From the NCBI GenBank assembly GCA_934792465.1, contig CAKVOK010000017.1:1-61342 (forward strand): 61,342 nucleotides of DNA. The letters run 5' to 3'. The first letter of the stretch is position 1. Each line of letters starts with the position of its first letter. Positions 34,715 to 44,695 of this stretch are shown one piece after another. The translations under genes were made by a program, and so were the position numbers. The notes under the pieces are model-generated. The model saw nothing but the letters and a program-made list of their open reading frames with translations. It was not told where the DNA came from and searched no databases. The stretch is from an uncultured Clostridia bacterium. Its GTDB lineage: Bacteria > Bacillota > Clostridia > RUG12999.

Positions 34715-35620
34715 TTGAAAAAAGTATGGGAATTTATAGATAAACGGGCATTTTATATAATGCTTCTGCCCGGTGTACTGCTGTTTTTCGTTTTTTCGTA
34801 TATGCCGATAATAGGAATAATACTCGCATTCAAGGATTACGATTATTCTCTCGGTATGTTCCGAAGTCCGTGGGTAGGACTTAAAAACTTCGAGTTTTTC
34901 TTCCGCACCCCGGACGCATGGCTGATTACAAGGAATACGGTGCTTTACAATGCAGTGTTCATCGTGCTGTCGCTCGTTCTTGCCGTATCGCTTGCGATAC
35001 TTATAAATGAGCTGAAAAATCCGATTATGAGCAAGGTATATCAGACGATAGCGCTGATGCCGCATTTTCTGTCGTATGTAATAGTCGCATATCTTGTGTA
35101 TGCATTTTTAAGCCCGGAAAACGGCTGGATAAACAAGGCACTGATGCCGCTAATGCATAAGAAGCCGATAAGCTGGTATTCCGAACCGAAATACTGGCCG
35201 TTCATACTGACGTTTGTTAAAATGTGGAAAGGCATAGGCTACGGCAGCATTGTATATCTCGCTGCGATAACGGGAATCAGCACGGAATTTTATGAGGCGG
35301 CGAAGATAGACGGTGCAACGAAATGGCAGCAGATAGTACATATTACGCTGCCGGGACTGCGCTCGATAATGTCGATAATGCTCATAATGTCCATAGGCGG
35401 GCTGTTCAATGCGGATTTCGGACTTTTCTATCAGGTGCCTATGAACTCGGGAGCGCTTTTCCCGACAACGAACGTACTCGGAACATATGTATACCGTGCA
35501 ATGGGAAATATAGGATTTTCGTCTGCGGCAGGTCTTTACATATCGGTTGTCGGATTTATACTGGTATGCACAGCCAATGCAATCGTAAAGAAAATAGACG
35601 AAGAAAACGCAATGTTTTAA
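34715..35620 (+). CDS. ABC transporter permease, LplB/UgpA type
   Basis: This 301-residue inner-membrane permease has six spanning segments and the EAA loop YEAAKIDGATKWQQIVHITLPG, which docks the ATPase. It begins with the signature block YIMLLPGVLLFFVFSYMP and GIILAFKDYDY typical of LplB. The start TTG at 34715 is chosen because GGGAGG lies ten bases upstream; an ATG at 34685 lies inside the lipoprotein gene. It pairs with the next permease to form the channel for an oligosaccharide. Confidence 0.92.
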   Translation: MKKVWEFIDKRAFYIMLLPGVLLFFVFSYMPIIGIILAFKDYDYSLGMFRSPWVGLKNFEFFFRTPDAWLITRNTVLYNAVFIVLSLVLAVSLAILINELKNPIMSKVYQTIALMPHFLSYVIVAYLVYAFLSPENGWINKALMPLMHKKPISWYSEPKYWPFILTFVKMWKGIGYGSIVYLAAITGISTEFYEAAKIDGATKWQQIVHITLPGLRSIMSIMLIMSIGGLFNADFGLFYQVPMNSGALFPTTNVLGTYVYRAMGNIGFSSAAGLYISVVGFILVCTANAIVKKIDEENAMF

Positions 35621-35633
35621 CGGAGGGGATATA

Positions 35634-36542
35634 ATGCAAAAAACAATAAAGAAAAGCGGCATGAAGCATGATGAAGCCGTATTGAATACAGTGCTGCATA
35701 TTCTCTTTGTGATTATGTCTGTAGTGTTTATATACCCGATATTGCTTACACTGGCAATATCATTTACGGACGAAGCGACGCTTGCAAATTACGGCTATTC
35801 GATTTGGCCGCAAAAATGGAGTCTGGACGGCTACAGATTTGCATTGAGCGGCAACGGAATAGTAAATGCGTATAAGGTCACGATAGCCGCAAGCGTATGC
35901 GGCACGCTGATCAGCGTGTTTATAATGCTGCTTTATGCATATCCGCTGTCGAGAAAGGATTTCAAACACAGAACGGGATTTACATTTTACGCATATTTTA
36001 CAACGCTGTTTTCCGGCGGACTTGTGCCGTGGTATATGGTTTGTACAAAGATGCTGCACCTTAATAATACGTTTTGGGCGCTGTTTGTGCCGTCGCTTGT
36101 AGGGTCGTTCAATATACTGATTCTGCGAACGTTTATAAAAGGAACCATACCGTTTGAAATAATAGAATCGGCAAAGATAGACGGTTCGAGCGAGTTCGGA
36201 ATATTTTTCAAAATGATTATTCCGCTGTCGAAAGCGGGAATTGCCACAATAGGGCTGTTTCAGCTTCTCGGATATTGGAACGACTATTATCTTCCGATGA
36301 TGCTTATAACGAACAAAAACCTTTTTAACCTGCAATATTATCTGCAATCAATATTCCTGGATATGGAAGCGCTGACAAGCGGACAATACGGCAGTGCGGC
36401 TATGGCAAGTGCGGTGAATATTCCGAAAGAAACTACGAGATTTGCGATGTGCGTGCTTACAATGGGACCTATTCTTATAGTATATCCGTTTTTCCAGAAA
36501 TACTTTGTTCAGGGTCTGACCGTAGGTGCGGTGAAAGGATAA
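35634..36542 (+). CDS. ABC transporter permease, YtcP/UgpE type
   Basis: This 302-residue second permease of the importer has six spanning segments. Its EAA-type loop is EIIESAKIDGSSEFGIFFK, and LALSFTD-like opening motifs (TLAISFTDEATLANYGY) match the YtcP/LplC group. GGAGGGG lies eight bases upstream of its ATG. It forms a heterodimer with the previous permease. The next gene begins four bases after the stop, linking import and the secreted enzyme in one transcript. Confidence 0.92.
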   Translation: MQKTIKKSGMKHDEAVLNTVLHILFVIMSVVFIYPILLTLAISFTDEATLANYGYSIWPQKWSLDGYRFALSGNGIVNAYKVTIAASVCGTLISVFIMLLYAYPLSRKDFKHRTGFTFYAYFTTLFSGGLVPWYMVCTKMLHLNNTFWALFVPSLVGSFNILILRTFIKGTIPFEIIESAKIDGSSEFGIFFKMIIPLSKAGIATIGLFQLLGYWNDYYLPMMLITNKNLFNLQYYLQSIFLDMEALTSGQYGSAAMASAVNIPKETTRFAMCVLTMGPILIVYPFFQKYFVQGLTVGAVKG

Positions 36543-36546
36543 TAAT

Positions 36547-39500
36547 ATGAAAAAGATATTATGCTTTTTGATTGCGGCAGCAATGCTTTGTCTGCCGTCG
36601 TATGCAAAGGAATACAGCAATACGGTGAAGCTTACGGCGGAAACGGAGAAATCCGCTGCAGAGTCGCTTGTGTTTCGTGTTAATAACAACAGCTGCTTCA
36701 TAAAAGGGAGGAGATGCGCCGTAGACGAATCGAACCCGAAGATTGCGCCGTTTGCCGAAAACGGAGCCGTGTATGTGCCTTTGGATATTTGTACGGAAAC
36801 ATTCGGCACAAAGCCCGAAACAGAAGTGAAAATAAAATATAAGACCGAATTTGCGGATGCGGAAGCCGTGGCGCAAAAGCTCGGAAAGAAATATTATACT
36901 GACGGCAAGCTTGCCGTAATATCGGAAAATGAAATAAGCGCAAAATCGGCGAAAGAGCTTAGCGATGCGCTTGAATATAAGTGGCAGAACGTGTGGCTCG
37001 GCATGGAGGGCTTCGTAACGGGAATGGTGACGCATCCGAAAGACCCGGATTTGATATATGCGAGGACGGACGTAGGCGGCGCTTACCGCTGGAATGCAAA
37101 GGGACAGCGCTGGATTCCCATGACGGACTGCATAAGTCACGAGGATATATGGCTCAACTGCGTTGCGGGAATAGCGGTAGACCCAAGCGATGTGAATACC
37201 GTGTATATAGCCTGCGGAGCTTATACCTATACTACGCCTTACGATGTGCTTAAATCTACCGATAAGGGGAAAACGTGGAAGAGAACGAATCTGAATAAAA
37301 TGCAGCTCGGCGAGGGCGACCACAGATACAGCGGTGAGCCTATAGCCGTAGACCCGAATAATTCGAACAGAGTTTTCTGCGGAACATACCGTGACGGTCT
37401 TTGGTACAGCGAGGACGGAGCGGAAACATGGAAACGAGTTGAAAGCATACCGAACACGAGTCAGGTGGTTTCCGGCGGTGTGAGAATTGTATATTTTGAT
37501 GAAAATTCCGAGGTTAAGGACGGAAAAACGTCCGTTGTATATGTCGGAGTATACGGTGAGGGCATATATAAAAGCACGGACGGAGGAATGTCGTTTTCCA
37601 AAATCCCGGACAGTCCCGAAATACCGCTCAGATTTACGATTTCGGAGGGCGAAGTCGTAGTATCTGCAACGCATAGGTCAGCTTCGAAAAAGGTGAAAAC
37701 AGGTTTGTTTATCTACGACGGAAAAGCATGGAACAATATTTCGCCCCCGTGGAAAGACGAATATAAATCCGTCGGCGGATTTATGATAGACAGAGAAAAT
37801 CCGAATTTCATAGTGGCGGCAGGTGCACCGTATACGGATAATCTCGGATATTTTATGCGCTCGTATGACAGGGGCAAAACATGGGAAAACATGGGATTCC
37901 CGAGAGGAGAAAACAATATCTGGACGAATCCGTCGTGTATAATTCAGGATGGCAGAAACCCGAGTAAGATAATACTTCCGAACGGTGCCGGAATACATAT
38001 GGTAGAAGATGTTCATGCGGCAAACTTCTATTCAAAGTATATGGAAACCGGCGGTGAAGAACTGGTATGTGCCAAGGTCATGAGCATACCGGACAGAAGA
38101 GCGCCGCTTTATTCCGTAGCGTGCATGGACAGAGGATTTTCAAAGAGCAACAGAATAGACGTTCGTCCCGAAGCTCAGGACAGCGAAGCATGGATGGAAA
38201 CTCATGCTATGGATTTTTGCGAAGAAAATCCGAAGTTCGTCGTAAGAGTCGGAAATTATAACGGCGGTGTTGCCGCATATTCCGAGGATTACGGAAATAC
38301 ATATCATGCGATGAATTGGGATAAAAAATTCGGCTGTGTAAATGTTGCGCTGTCGCCGACCGTAAAGGAAAACGGCTACCCGGTTATGCTGATGTCGGCA
38401 GGCGACGGCAAAAAAGGTACACTGTGGCGTTCGTGGGATTTCGGCAAAACATGGGAACAGCTTGACGCAGATTTTTTGCAGCAGAAAAGCCCCGGGCAGG
38501 AACGTATAATACTTCTGTCGGACAGAGTTGACGGGAAGACATTTTATTACTGTGATGACGGAAGCTTCTATGTTTCGACGGACTGCGGAACGACATGGAC
38601 CAAAAAGCAGCAATTTAAATATCCGTCGAGATGGGGAGAAAACAACCGCTATTACGCAACAATTCCGGGTATTGAGGGCGGAGTATGGATAAAAACCATA
38701 GACGGCATATATGAAACGTATGACAAGGGAAGCTCGTGGTCTTTAATATCAAGCGTAAAAAATCCGGTGGGCTTCGGATTTGGCAAGGGCAAAAGCTCGT
38801 CGAATATACCGGCAGCTTATGTTGTAGGCGAAATTGACGGAATATACGGAATTTATATTTCCGATGATTTGGGCAAAAACTGGCGCAGAATCGACGGCGG
38901 ATTCAATCTTCCGTGTTCGATATTGCAAATAACCGGCGACCGTAACGTATACGGCAGACTGTTTATCGCAACAGCAGGCAGGGGAGTGTTCGTCGGTCAG
39001 AGCGATGAGATAGACGATATGCCGCCGCTGATAACGCTTGAAAATGAAAGCTGTACGGATGAAAAGGGGCTTTCGTATGCATTGGAAAACAAGAAATTCA
39101 CCGTAAAGGGAAGCGTTGACGAACCGGCGGAGGTAAGAATAAATTCCAATAAGGTTGAAGTATCTGCGGACGGCGAATTTGAATATACGCTTGATTTGAA
39201 TTACGGCGATAATACAATATATGTGGAAGCTGCGGATATGCACGGAAACAAGTCCGAAACAGTATATCTGAAAGAGCGTTATCTGCCGGATTATGTCCCC
39301 GTGGAATACACGGTCGGGGAGGATATTCTTACACGTGAAAAAACGGTTAAGATAACGGGAAAAACACTTCCGGAAGCCGTGGTTTATTGCGGCGGAAGCG
39401 TATTCAAAGCGGACAGCAAAGGAAATTTTGAAGCTGTGTATAATACGGAACAGGAAAAATCAGCTGTTGCTGTGTATGCGGAAAGCAAGAGCGGAAGCGT

Positions 39501-40365
39501 TTCCGAAACAAAAGTGTTTAATGTGACATACGATTCGCATATTCCGATAATCGAAATGGAAGAAGCGCCGAAAAGCGTAGAAGGCGGATTCGCTATATTG
39601 AAAGGAAAATTAAACGAACCAGGTGAAGTAAGAGCAAACGGCAAAAATATAATTGTTCGCAATGACCTTTCGTTTTATGTATTTTGTATGCTTGAAAAGG
39701 GAGATAATACAATAAAAATTCAGGCGAGAGATACAGCGAAGAATGTTGCGAAGCCGGTAACGCTGAATATAAAATCCGAGGGTGCGGCAAGCGACAAATC
39801 GCAGATAACTGCGGAATATAAGTCGGATAAATTCGATTTCGACGGAGATGTCGGCGAGTGGAATCTGAATTATACGCTCGAAAAACTGCTCGCTGATTCA
39901 CCAAACAATCTTGTGAACTTCGGACTTATGTGGGACGAAGAAAATCTCTATATCGGCGTTAAGGTGCTTGATGACGTGATATTTACGGAAAGCGGCACAT
40001 CATTCTATGAAGATTGTATCGAGATATATATTGACGGCGATAACAACAAGGGCAAGAGATATGACGAGCATGACGCACAGCTTATTTTCGTGCCGGGCGA
40101 AAACTATGACGACGCAAGACGGAAATATAAGATACTCAACAACGGCTATAGCATGGAAATCGTATTGCCGTGGAAAGATTTCAGGGTGTCGCCGAAAGCG
40201 GGCGATTCCGTGGGATTCGATATAGATTGCGGCGACAATGATAATCTGTATACGGATAAACGCCGTACCGGTGTTATAGGCTTTAACGGAACAATGAACA
40301 ACTGGGCAAGTACGGAGGATTATTCTACTGTTACGCTTGTCGGACCTGAGGATAAGCTTGAATAA
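36547..40365 (+). CDS. Secreted GH74-type beta-propeller glycosidase with Ig-like and CBM9-like domains
   Basis: This 1272-residue protein has a signal peptide to residue 20 and a copper-amine-oxidase-N-like domain at about 30-135. A two-propeller GH74-type catalytic region follows at about 138-820. It has the GH74 opening WLGMEGFVTGMVTHPKDPDL and YARTDVGGAYRW, whose Asp matches a catalytic position, and nine or so Asp-boxes (STDKGKTW, SYDRGKTW, SWDFGKTW, SDDLGKNW). Three Ig-like domains span about 825-1080, and a CBM9/DOMON-like domain spans about 1090-1272 (FDFDGDVGEWN, EDCIEIYIDGDNN). GH74 enzymes cut xyloglucan, but GEGDHRYSGE replaces part of the usual GH74 text, so another beta-glucan or heteroglycan is possible. 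Confidence 0.82.
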   Translation: MKKILCFLIAAAMLCLPSYAKEYSNTVKLTAETEKSAAESLVFRVNNNSCFIKGRRCAVDESNPKIAPFAENGAVYVPLDICTETFGTKPETEVKIKYKTEFADAEAVAQKLGKKYYTDGKLAVISENEISAKSAKELSDALEYKWQNVWLGMEGFVTGMVTHPKDPDLIYARTDVGGAYRWNAKGQRWIPMTDCISHEDIWLNCVAGIAVDPSDVNTVYIACGAYTYTTPYDVLKSTDKGKTWKRTNLNKMQLGEGDHRYSGEPIAVDPNNSNRVFCGTYRDGLWYSEDGAETWKRVESIPNTSQVVSGGVRIVYFDENSEVKDGKTSVVYVGVYGEGIYKSTDGGMSFSKIPDSPEIPLRFTISEGEVVVSATHRSASKKVKTGLFIYDGKAWNNISPPWKDEYKSVGGFMIDRENPNFIVAAGAPYTDNLGYFMRSYDRGKTWENMGFPRGENNIWTNPSCIIQDGRNPSKIILPNGAGIHMVEDVHAANFYSKYMETGGEELVCAKVMSIPDRRAPLYSVACMDRGFSKSNRIDVRPEAQDSEAWMETHAMDFCEENPKFVVRVGNYNGGVAAYSEDYGNTYHAMNWDKKFGCVNVALSPTVKENGYPVMLMSAGDGKKGTLWRSWDFGKTWEQLDADFLQQKSPGQERIILLSDRVDGKTFYYCDDGSFYVSTDCGTTWTKKQQFKYPSRWGENNRYYATIPGIEGGVWIKTIDGIYETYDKGSSWSLISSVKNPVGFGFGKGKSSSNIPAAYVVGEIDGIYGIYISDDLGKNWRRIDGGFNLPCSILQITGDRNVYGRLFIATAGRGVFVGQSDEIDDMPPLITLENESCTDEKGLSYALENKKFTVKGSVDEPAEVRINSNKVEVSADGEFEYTLDLNYGDNTIYVEAADMHGNKSETVYLKERYLPDYVPVEYTVGEDILTREKTVKITGKTLPEAVVYCGGSVFKADSKGNFEAVYNTEQEKSAVAVYAESKSGSVSETKVFNVTYDSHIPIIEMEEAPKSVEGGFAILKGKLNEPGEVRANGKNIIVRNDLSFYVFCMLEKGDNTIKIQARDTAKNVAKPVTLNIKSEGAASDKSQITAEYKSDKFDFDGDVGEWNLNYTLEKLLADSPNNLVNFGLMWDEENLYIGVKVLDDVIFTESGTSFYEDCIEIYIDGDNNKGKRYDEHDAQLIFVPGENYDDARRKYKILNNGYSMEIVLPWKDFRVSPKAGDSVGFDIDCGDNDNLYTDKRRTGVIGFNGTMNNWASTEDYSTVTLVGPEDKLE

Positions 40366-40446
40366 AAGTGCCGATACAGGCACTCCGGACAATTTTCTTT
40401 CAAACTTGGTTTTGTGCCTTAGGCATGGAAAGGAACGGTCATAATA
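40366..40446 (+). promoter_or_regulatory. Conserved 5' leader, class 1, copy 3
   Basis: Hairpin GTGCC/GGCAC at 40368-40383 replaces the CCGCT/AGCGG of the other copies while keeping the pairing, and the core and ribosome module follow. This is the strongest sign that the structure, not just the sequence, matters. Confidence 0.75.
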
Positions 40447-41871
40447 ATGAAAAAAATATATTTGTTTTTAATTGTATTTTTGTTGGCAGGTACGTTCACT
40501 GCGGCGGCAGAAGCTCTGAATGTAACGAGTAAGGACGGCGCAGCCGTCCTTACCTGGGACGCCGTGGACGGTGCGGAAAGCTATTATATTCTGAAAGATT
40601 ACGGGTATCTGGACAACGTAGACGGAGATACGCTGCAATATACGGATACGGATGTCGAGATAGGGCACGGCTATTCGTATATAGTTGCGGCGCAGGACGA
40701 AAACGGCGATGACATATGGATGAGTGACGAAGCCTCGGTACTTATAGAGGAAGCCAACAAAATGGAATATGTTTCGGTATACAAAAACGGCGGAGATACC
40801 GATGCGTTTGTTCCGTATGAATTGCCGCATTACGGTCTGGCGAAATATGTTACGGACAAAACGATAATGGGCGGAAAATCAATGCGCTGGGCAATACGGC
40901 GCAGCGAGATAACAAATGAACTGAAGCTGGAAATGAAAAACATTACATACGATATTTCGGAGCTTACCGAAACGGGATACGCACAGTTTTATATATATCC
41001 CGAAACATCAATGCAGGTGCTTCCGGACATAGGATTTTTTATGTACGGAGCGAGCAAGGATTCAAACGTAATAAATGTTAGCTCGCAGATACAGCCGAAC
41101 CGCTGGAACACCGTAAAGGTGCCGATAGCGGATATGCTCCGAAACAGAAACACAGACCCGAAAGCCATAAATCAGATTTGGCTTCGTGCTTTCGGCGAAT
41201 ATACATCGGCAACGAATTTTTATATTCAGGGGCTCGGATTTTATGATGAAATCCGTCCGCCGAAAGCGGAACTCGGCGGCTGCGGCATAGACGGAGAGGG
41301 AAACAGCTATGCGGAACTTGTATTTAGCAAATCGCTTGATGTATCGACCGTAACGCCGGGGGCGTTCACAGCGGACGGACTTACCGTAACGGACGTTAAA
41401 TACGAGGATAAAAAGGTTACGGTATATTTTGCGGAAACGCTTGTGCCGTCGAAAACGTATAGGATAAATATATCCGGAAGTGTGGCGGATAACGATGGTA
41501 AGTATGTCGATACGGCGAGTGTTTTGTTTACGGCTCCGAAAGTTTTTGATAATGTTTATGTGCATACAGTAGGGTTTAATATGACGAAACCGGCGAACGG
41601 AGAATTGGTATGCAATGCGGAAGCTGCGGCGATATATTCCGAAAACGGCGAACCGCAGGATATAACGATGATTGTGGTTGTGAAAAAAGGCGATAAAATA
41701 ATGAAACTGGGTCATGAAACAAAGGCAGCGGTCGAAACGAAAAGGACGGAAAGCTTTTCTGTGTCGCTGAATCTTGAAAATATACCGGACAGCTGTACGG
41801 CAGAGGTGTATTTCACAGATACTGCGGAAAACGGGAAACCGCTCTGCGAGGTAAAGACGTATTTTGAATAA
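40447..41871 (+). CDS. Secreted protein with FnIII-like, galactose-binding-like and Ig-like modules
   Basis: This 474-residue protein has a signal peptide (MKKIYLFLIVFLLAGTFTAAA) and an FnIII-like domain (25-100, AVLTWDAVDGAESYYIL). One copy of the seven-fold repeated module covers about 104-266 (IMGGKSMRWAI, RWNTVKVPIADM, FYIQGLGFYDE). An SbsA-like Ig domain lies at about 270-365 (SYAELVFSKSLDVSTVTPGA), and a C-terminal strand-rich tail closes the protein. No catalytic residues are seen. It is probably a soluble or cell-associated glycan-binding protein. It follows a class 1 leader and precedes two larger relatives built from the same modules. Confidence 0.78.
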   Translation: MKKIYLFLIVFLLAGTFTAAAEALNVTSKDGAAVLTWDAVDGAESYYILKDYGYLDNVDGDTLQYTDTDVEIGHGYSYIVAAQDENGDDIWMSDEASVLIEEANKMEYVSVYKNGGDTDAFVPYELPHYGLAKYVTDKTIMGGKSMRWAIRRSEITNELKLEMKNITYDISELTETGYAQFYIYPETSMQVLPDIGFFMYGASKDSNVINVSSQIQPNRWNTVKVPIADMLRNRNTDPKAINQIWLRAFGEYTSATNFYIQGLGFYDEIRPPKAELGGCGIDGEGNSYAELVFSKSLDVSTVTPGAFTADGLTVTDVKYEDKKVTVYFAETLVPSKTYRINISGSVADNDGKYVDTASVLFTAPKVFDNVYVHTVGFNMTKPANGELVCNAEAAAIYSENGEPQDITMIVVVKKGDKIMKLGHETKAAVETKRTESFSVSLNLENIPDSCTAEVYFTDTAENGKPLCEVKTYFE

Positions 41872-41929
41872 TATGTGCAACACGGCTTGTTAAAGCTGAA
41901 GTTATAAAATTTTAAAGGAGGATTTTTCA

Positions 41930-44635
41930 ATGAAAAAAATCGGAAGAATTTTTTTACTCATGGCACTAATGCTCAGCACGGCGTTGGGCGGAGTTTCGGC
42001 GCAAGAGGCGTCAATCGCTCTGACGGCAGCGGCAGGGGAAAACGGAATCATACTTGCGTGGGACGCAGCAGCAAATGCAGACAGCTATAAGATTTTCAAA
42101 GACGGCACGGAGCTTGCACAAACTGCGGAAACAGGCTATACCGACGAAAAGGTAGAACCGGAAACGGCTTACAGCTATAAGATTGAAGCCTTGTCAGCTA
42201 ACGAAGCAGTCGGCGAAAGTAATGAAGCGTGGGCGTTTTTCGATGATGCTTCAAAGGTAGAGGCAGTAAGCGTATATAAAAACCAGGCAAGAAATGATAA
42301 TGTAGTATATATTGAACATCAGAAATGGGGTTCAATCGGCTATTCAGATGAAAACACAATAATAGGCGGAACTGCGGCAAAATGGTCTATGAGAACCGAC
42401 GGAGAAAATAATCAGATATACTTTAAAACACAGCAGCTGAATGAAGAGGGCAACGTGGTTTACAGACCGTATGATATAAGCGGAATTAAAGAAACGGGAT
42501 ATTTGAGTATGCTCATATATCCGAAAACAGAGCTTGCGGATTTCGTCAATGATATAAAAGTTGTATTATACAGCGGACCGCAAAATTTGACGGCAAAGCA
42601 GTCAAATATAATAAGTATAAAAAATCAACTGCAAATGAACAAATGGAATGTTGTAAAGGTGCCGTTGGCAACCTTCGCAAACGGTCAGATCGAATTTGCG
42701 AATACATCGAGAATATTGATTCAGTCGTATGGTGCATATGAAGCAAACAGCATGACATATTATATCCAAAACGTAAGATTTTGTGATGAAGCAGGAATAA
42801 GCATAAGCTCTGCGGCATATGAAAACGGCAGCGTAAATATTAATCTCGAAACGAAAAATATTACGGCTTCAAAATATGTAATTAAATGCAACGGCGAAGT
42901 TTTGGCGGAAACAGCTGAAAAGAGCTACAGCTATACTCCCTCGGAAAAAGGACAGATATTAGAGTATACCGTTGAAGCAACGGACGATAACAGCGGCGTT
43001 ACATATACAAGTACTGCAAAATCGGTATATGTTGAAGACCCCTCAACGATTACTGTAGCGAGCATTTATAAGGATTCCAAACCCGACACGCTCACGATAT
43101 TAACTTTATCAAATTGGGGCAATCCGACATATACGGACGAGAACACTGTTATAGGCGGAAAAGCGATAAAATGGAGCATGAGAGCAGAAGCAGGAAACCA
43201 GCTTAAAATGGAAATGAATCCTACGATTGATGCTTCCGCAGCGGAAGAAAGCGGATATTTGAGTATGCTTGTATATCCGAAAACGGAGCTTGAAACACTT
43301 CCGGGAAATATCAGTGTATTTTATTACGGCAACGGCAAAGATACAAACGTTGTAAGTATATCAGACCAGCTTACGATGAATAAATGGAATCTTGTAAAAG
43401 TTCCTGTTGCAACACTTATAAACGACCGTGGTACGACGCTCGACAGCAGCAAGATTAATCAGGTATGGATAAGAGCAGCAGGCGAATACGAGGCAAATGC
43501 ACTCATTCTCTACGTACAGAATATAGAATTTTGCACGGAAAGCAATGTGGAAATAACAAAAGCAACATATGCAAACGGCAAAGTAACTCTTAACTGGCAG
43601 TCGAATATCACGCCGGCAAGCTACGTTGTAAAATGCGACGGTGAGGTTATAGGAACTTATAAGGGTACAGCAAAATTTGCGCTTATTACACCGAAAAAAT
43701 ACGGTACGGTTGCGGTTTATACGGTAGAGGCGCTTGACGCAGACGGAGAAGTAATCGCCGAAAGTGCGGAACGTATGCTCTTTATAGAAAATAAAAATGA
43801 TATAAGTGCAAATAAAGTGACGATATTCGGAAATTCCAAAGCAAGCGATGTTACGATAAGCGTATTGCCGAATTACGGCGGATATAAGGCATATACGGGA
43901 ACATCACCGCTCGGCGGCGAAGCTATGACGATGAGCGTTTTCAGCAAAGCAACGATTGATAAAAGAGGATGGGGCGGCGTAAACGGACTGAAGATAGAAA
44001 CAACGGGAAAAGACGTAAGCAATAACAAAATAGGCGGATACCTGCGTATGCTCGTATATCCGGAAACAAAGCTTGAAGCATTTCCGGGAAAAATAAATAC
44101 GGCAATATATTCCAAGACAGACGGTAAGGTTGAACAGTCAAATGTTATATACATTGACGGTATGCTTGAAATGAATAAATGGAACACGGTTACGATTCCT
44201 ATGGCAAGCCTTTTGAACGGCAGCAACGTAGACATCTCAAATATTACTCAGATTGCTGTTAATGCAATGGGCGATTACGAAAATGACGGAGATTGCATAT
44301 TCTATATCCAGGGTATTGAGTTTGGCATAACGGAAGATGTTCATGCGAATGAAATTACGGCGGAGAAAAACGGCAATACGGTAACATTCTCGGCAGAGGT
44401 AAACAACCTTACGGGTTCTGCGGCATCTCCGGCGATAATAGCGGCGGCTTACACGGCAGACGGCAAATTGGAAAGTGTAGAAATATTTAATAAAGATTCT
44501 GTAGAATCGAAAAATACCGGTGTTGTGAGCGGAACGTTTGAACTTCCGGAAAATACAACGTATAAAGCAATGCTGGTAAATGATACGGCAGCTATGAAGC
44601 CTATTACAAAAGTATTGGCAGAAGCAGCGGAGTAA
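41930..44635 (+). CDS. Secreted module-only protein with three copies of a novel binding-like module
   Basis: This 901-residue protein has a signal peptide to residue 24, then alternating FnIII-like domains (about 28-105, 290-370, 540-620). Three copies of a module of about 170 residues lie at about 109-287, 373-535 and 625-800. Each has I-G-G-x-A-x-K-W-like text, GYLSMLIYPKTEL, MNKWNVVKVP and YYIQNVRFC. A C-terminal domain of about 100 residues ends NDTAAMKPITKV, a tail type common on clostridial secreted enzymes. There is no catalytic domain, dockerin or SLH domain. The modules resemble galactose-binding-fold CBMs such as CBM11, but I cannot assign a family. The ribosome site is AAAGGAGG. 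Confidence 0.8.
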   Translation: MKKIGRIFLLMALMLSTALGGVSAQEASIALTAAAGENGIILAWDAAANADSYKIFKDGTELAQTAETGYTDEKVEPETAYSYKIEALSANEAVGESNEAWAFFDDASKVEAVSVYKNQARNDNVVYIEHQKWGSIGYSDENTIIGGTAAKWSMRTDGENNQIYFKTQQLNEEGNVVYRPYDISGIKETGYLSMLIYPKTELADFVNDIKVVLYSGPQNLTAKQSNIISIKNQLQMNKWNVVKVPLATFANGQIEFANTSRILIQSYGAYEANSMTYYIQNVRFCDEAGISISSAAYENGSVNINLETKNITASKYVIKCNGEVLAETAEKSYSYTPSEKGQILEYTVEATDDNSGVTYTSTAKSVYVEDPSTITVASIYKDSKPDTLTILTLSNWGNPTYTDENTVIGGKAIKWSMRAEAGNQLKMEMNPTIDASAAEESGYLSMLVYPKTELETLPGNISVFYYGNGKDTNVVSISDQLTMNKWNLVKVPVATLINDRGTTLDSSKINQVWIRAAGEYEANALILYVQNIEFCTESNVEITKATYANGKVTLNWQSNITPASYVVKCDGEVIGTYKGTAKFALITPKKYGTVAVYTVEALDADGEVIAESAERMLFIENKNDISANKVTIFGNSKASDVTISVLPNYGGYKAYTGTSPLGGEAMTMSVFSKATIDKRGWGGVNGLKIETTGKDVSNNKIGGYLRMLVYPETKLEAFPGKINTAIYSKTDGKVEQSNVIYIDGMLEMNKWNTVTIPMASLLNGSNVDISNITQIAVNAMGDYENDGDCIFYIQGIEFGITEDVHANEITAEKNGNTVTFSAEVNNLTGSAASPAIIAAAYTADGKLESVEIFNKDSVESKNTGVVSGTFELPENTTYKAMLVNDTAAMKPITKVLAEAAE

Positions 44636-44638
44636 CGG

Positions 44639-44676
44639 AATAAAGGGCGCTGCACCCGTGCGGCGTCCTTTATTGA
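44639..44676 (+). terminator. Intergenic hairpin between two module genes
   Basis: AATAAAGG...CCTTTATT with an inner GCGC/GCG stem lies between the 901-residue gene and the 1755-residue gene. No T-run follows on the plus strand, so it is more likely a leaky terminator or an mRNA end-protecting stem that sets the ratio of the two products. Confidence 0.45.
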
Positions 44677-44695
44677 AATAACAACGGAGGTAATT

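Noticed and set aside
36559..37674. Long minus-strand open frame of about 370 codons opposite the GH74-type gene
   Set aside because: Its translation is rich in Arg, Cys, His and Tyr with no domain pattern, typical of an antisense shadow of a strongly biased gene; the plus-strand gene has clear motifs.
36547..40365. Sialidase (GH33) assignment from Asp-box repeats
   Set aside because: Asp-boxes are shared with GH74, and the FRIP/RIP arginine motif of sialidases is absent while GH74 opening motifs are present.
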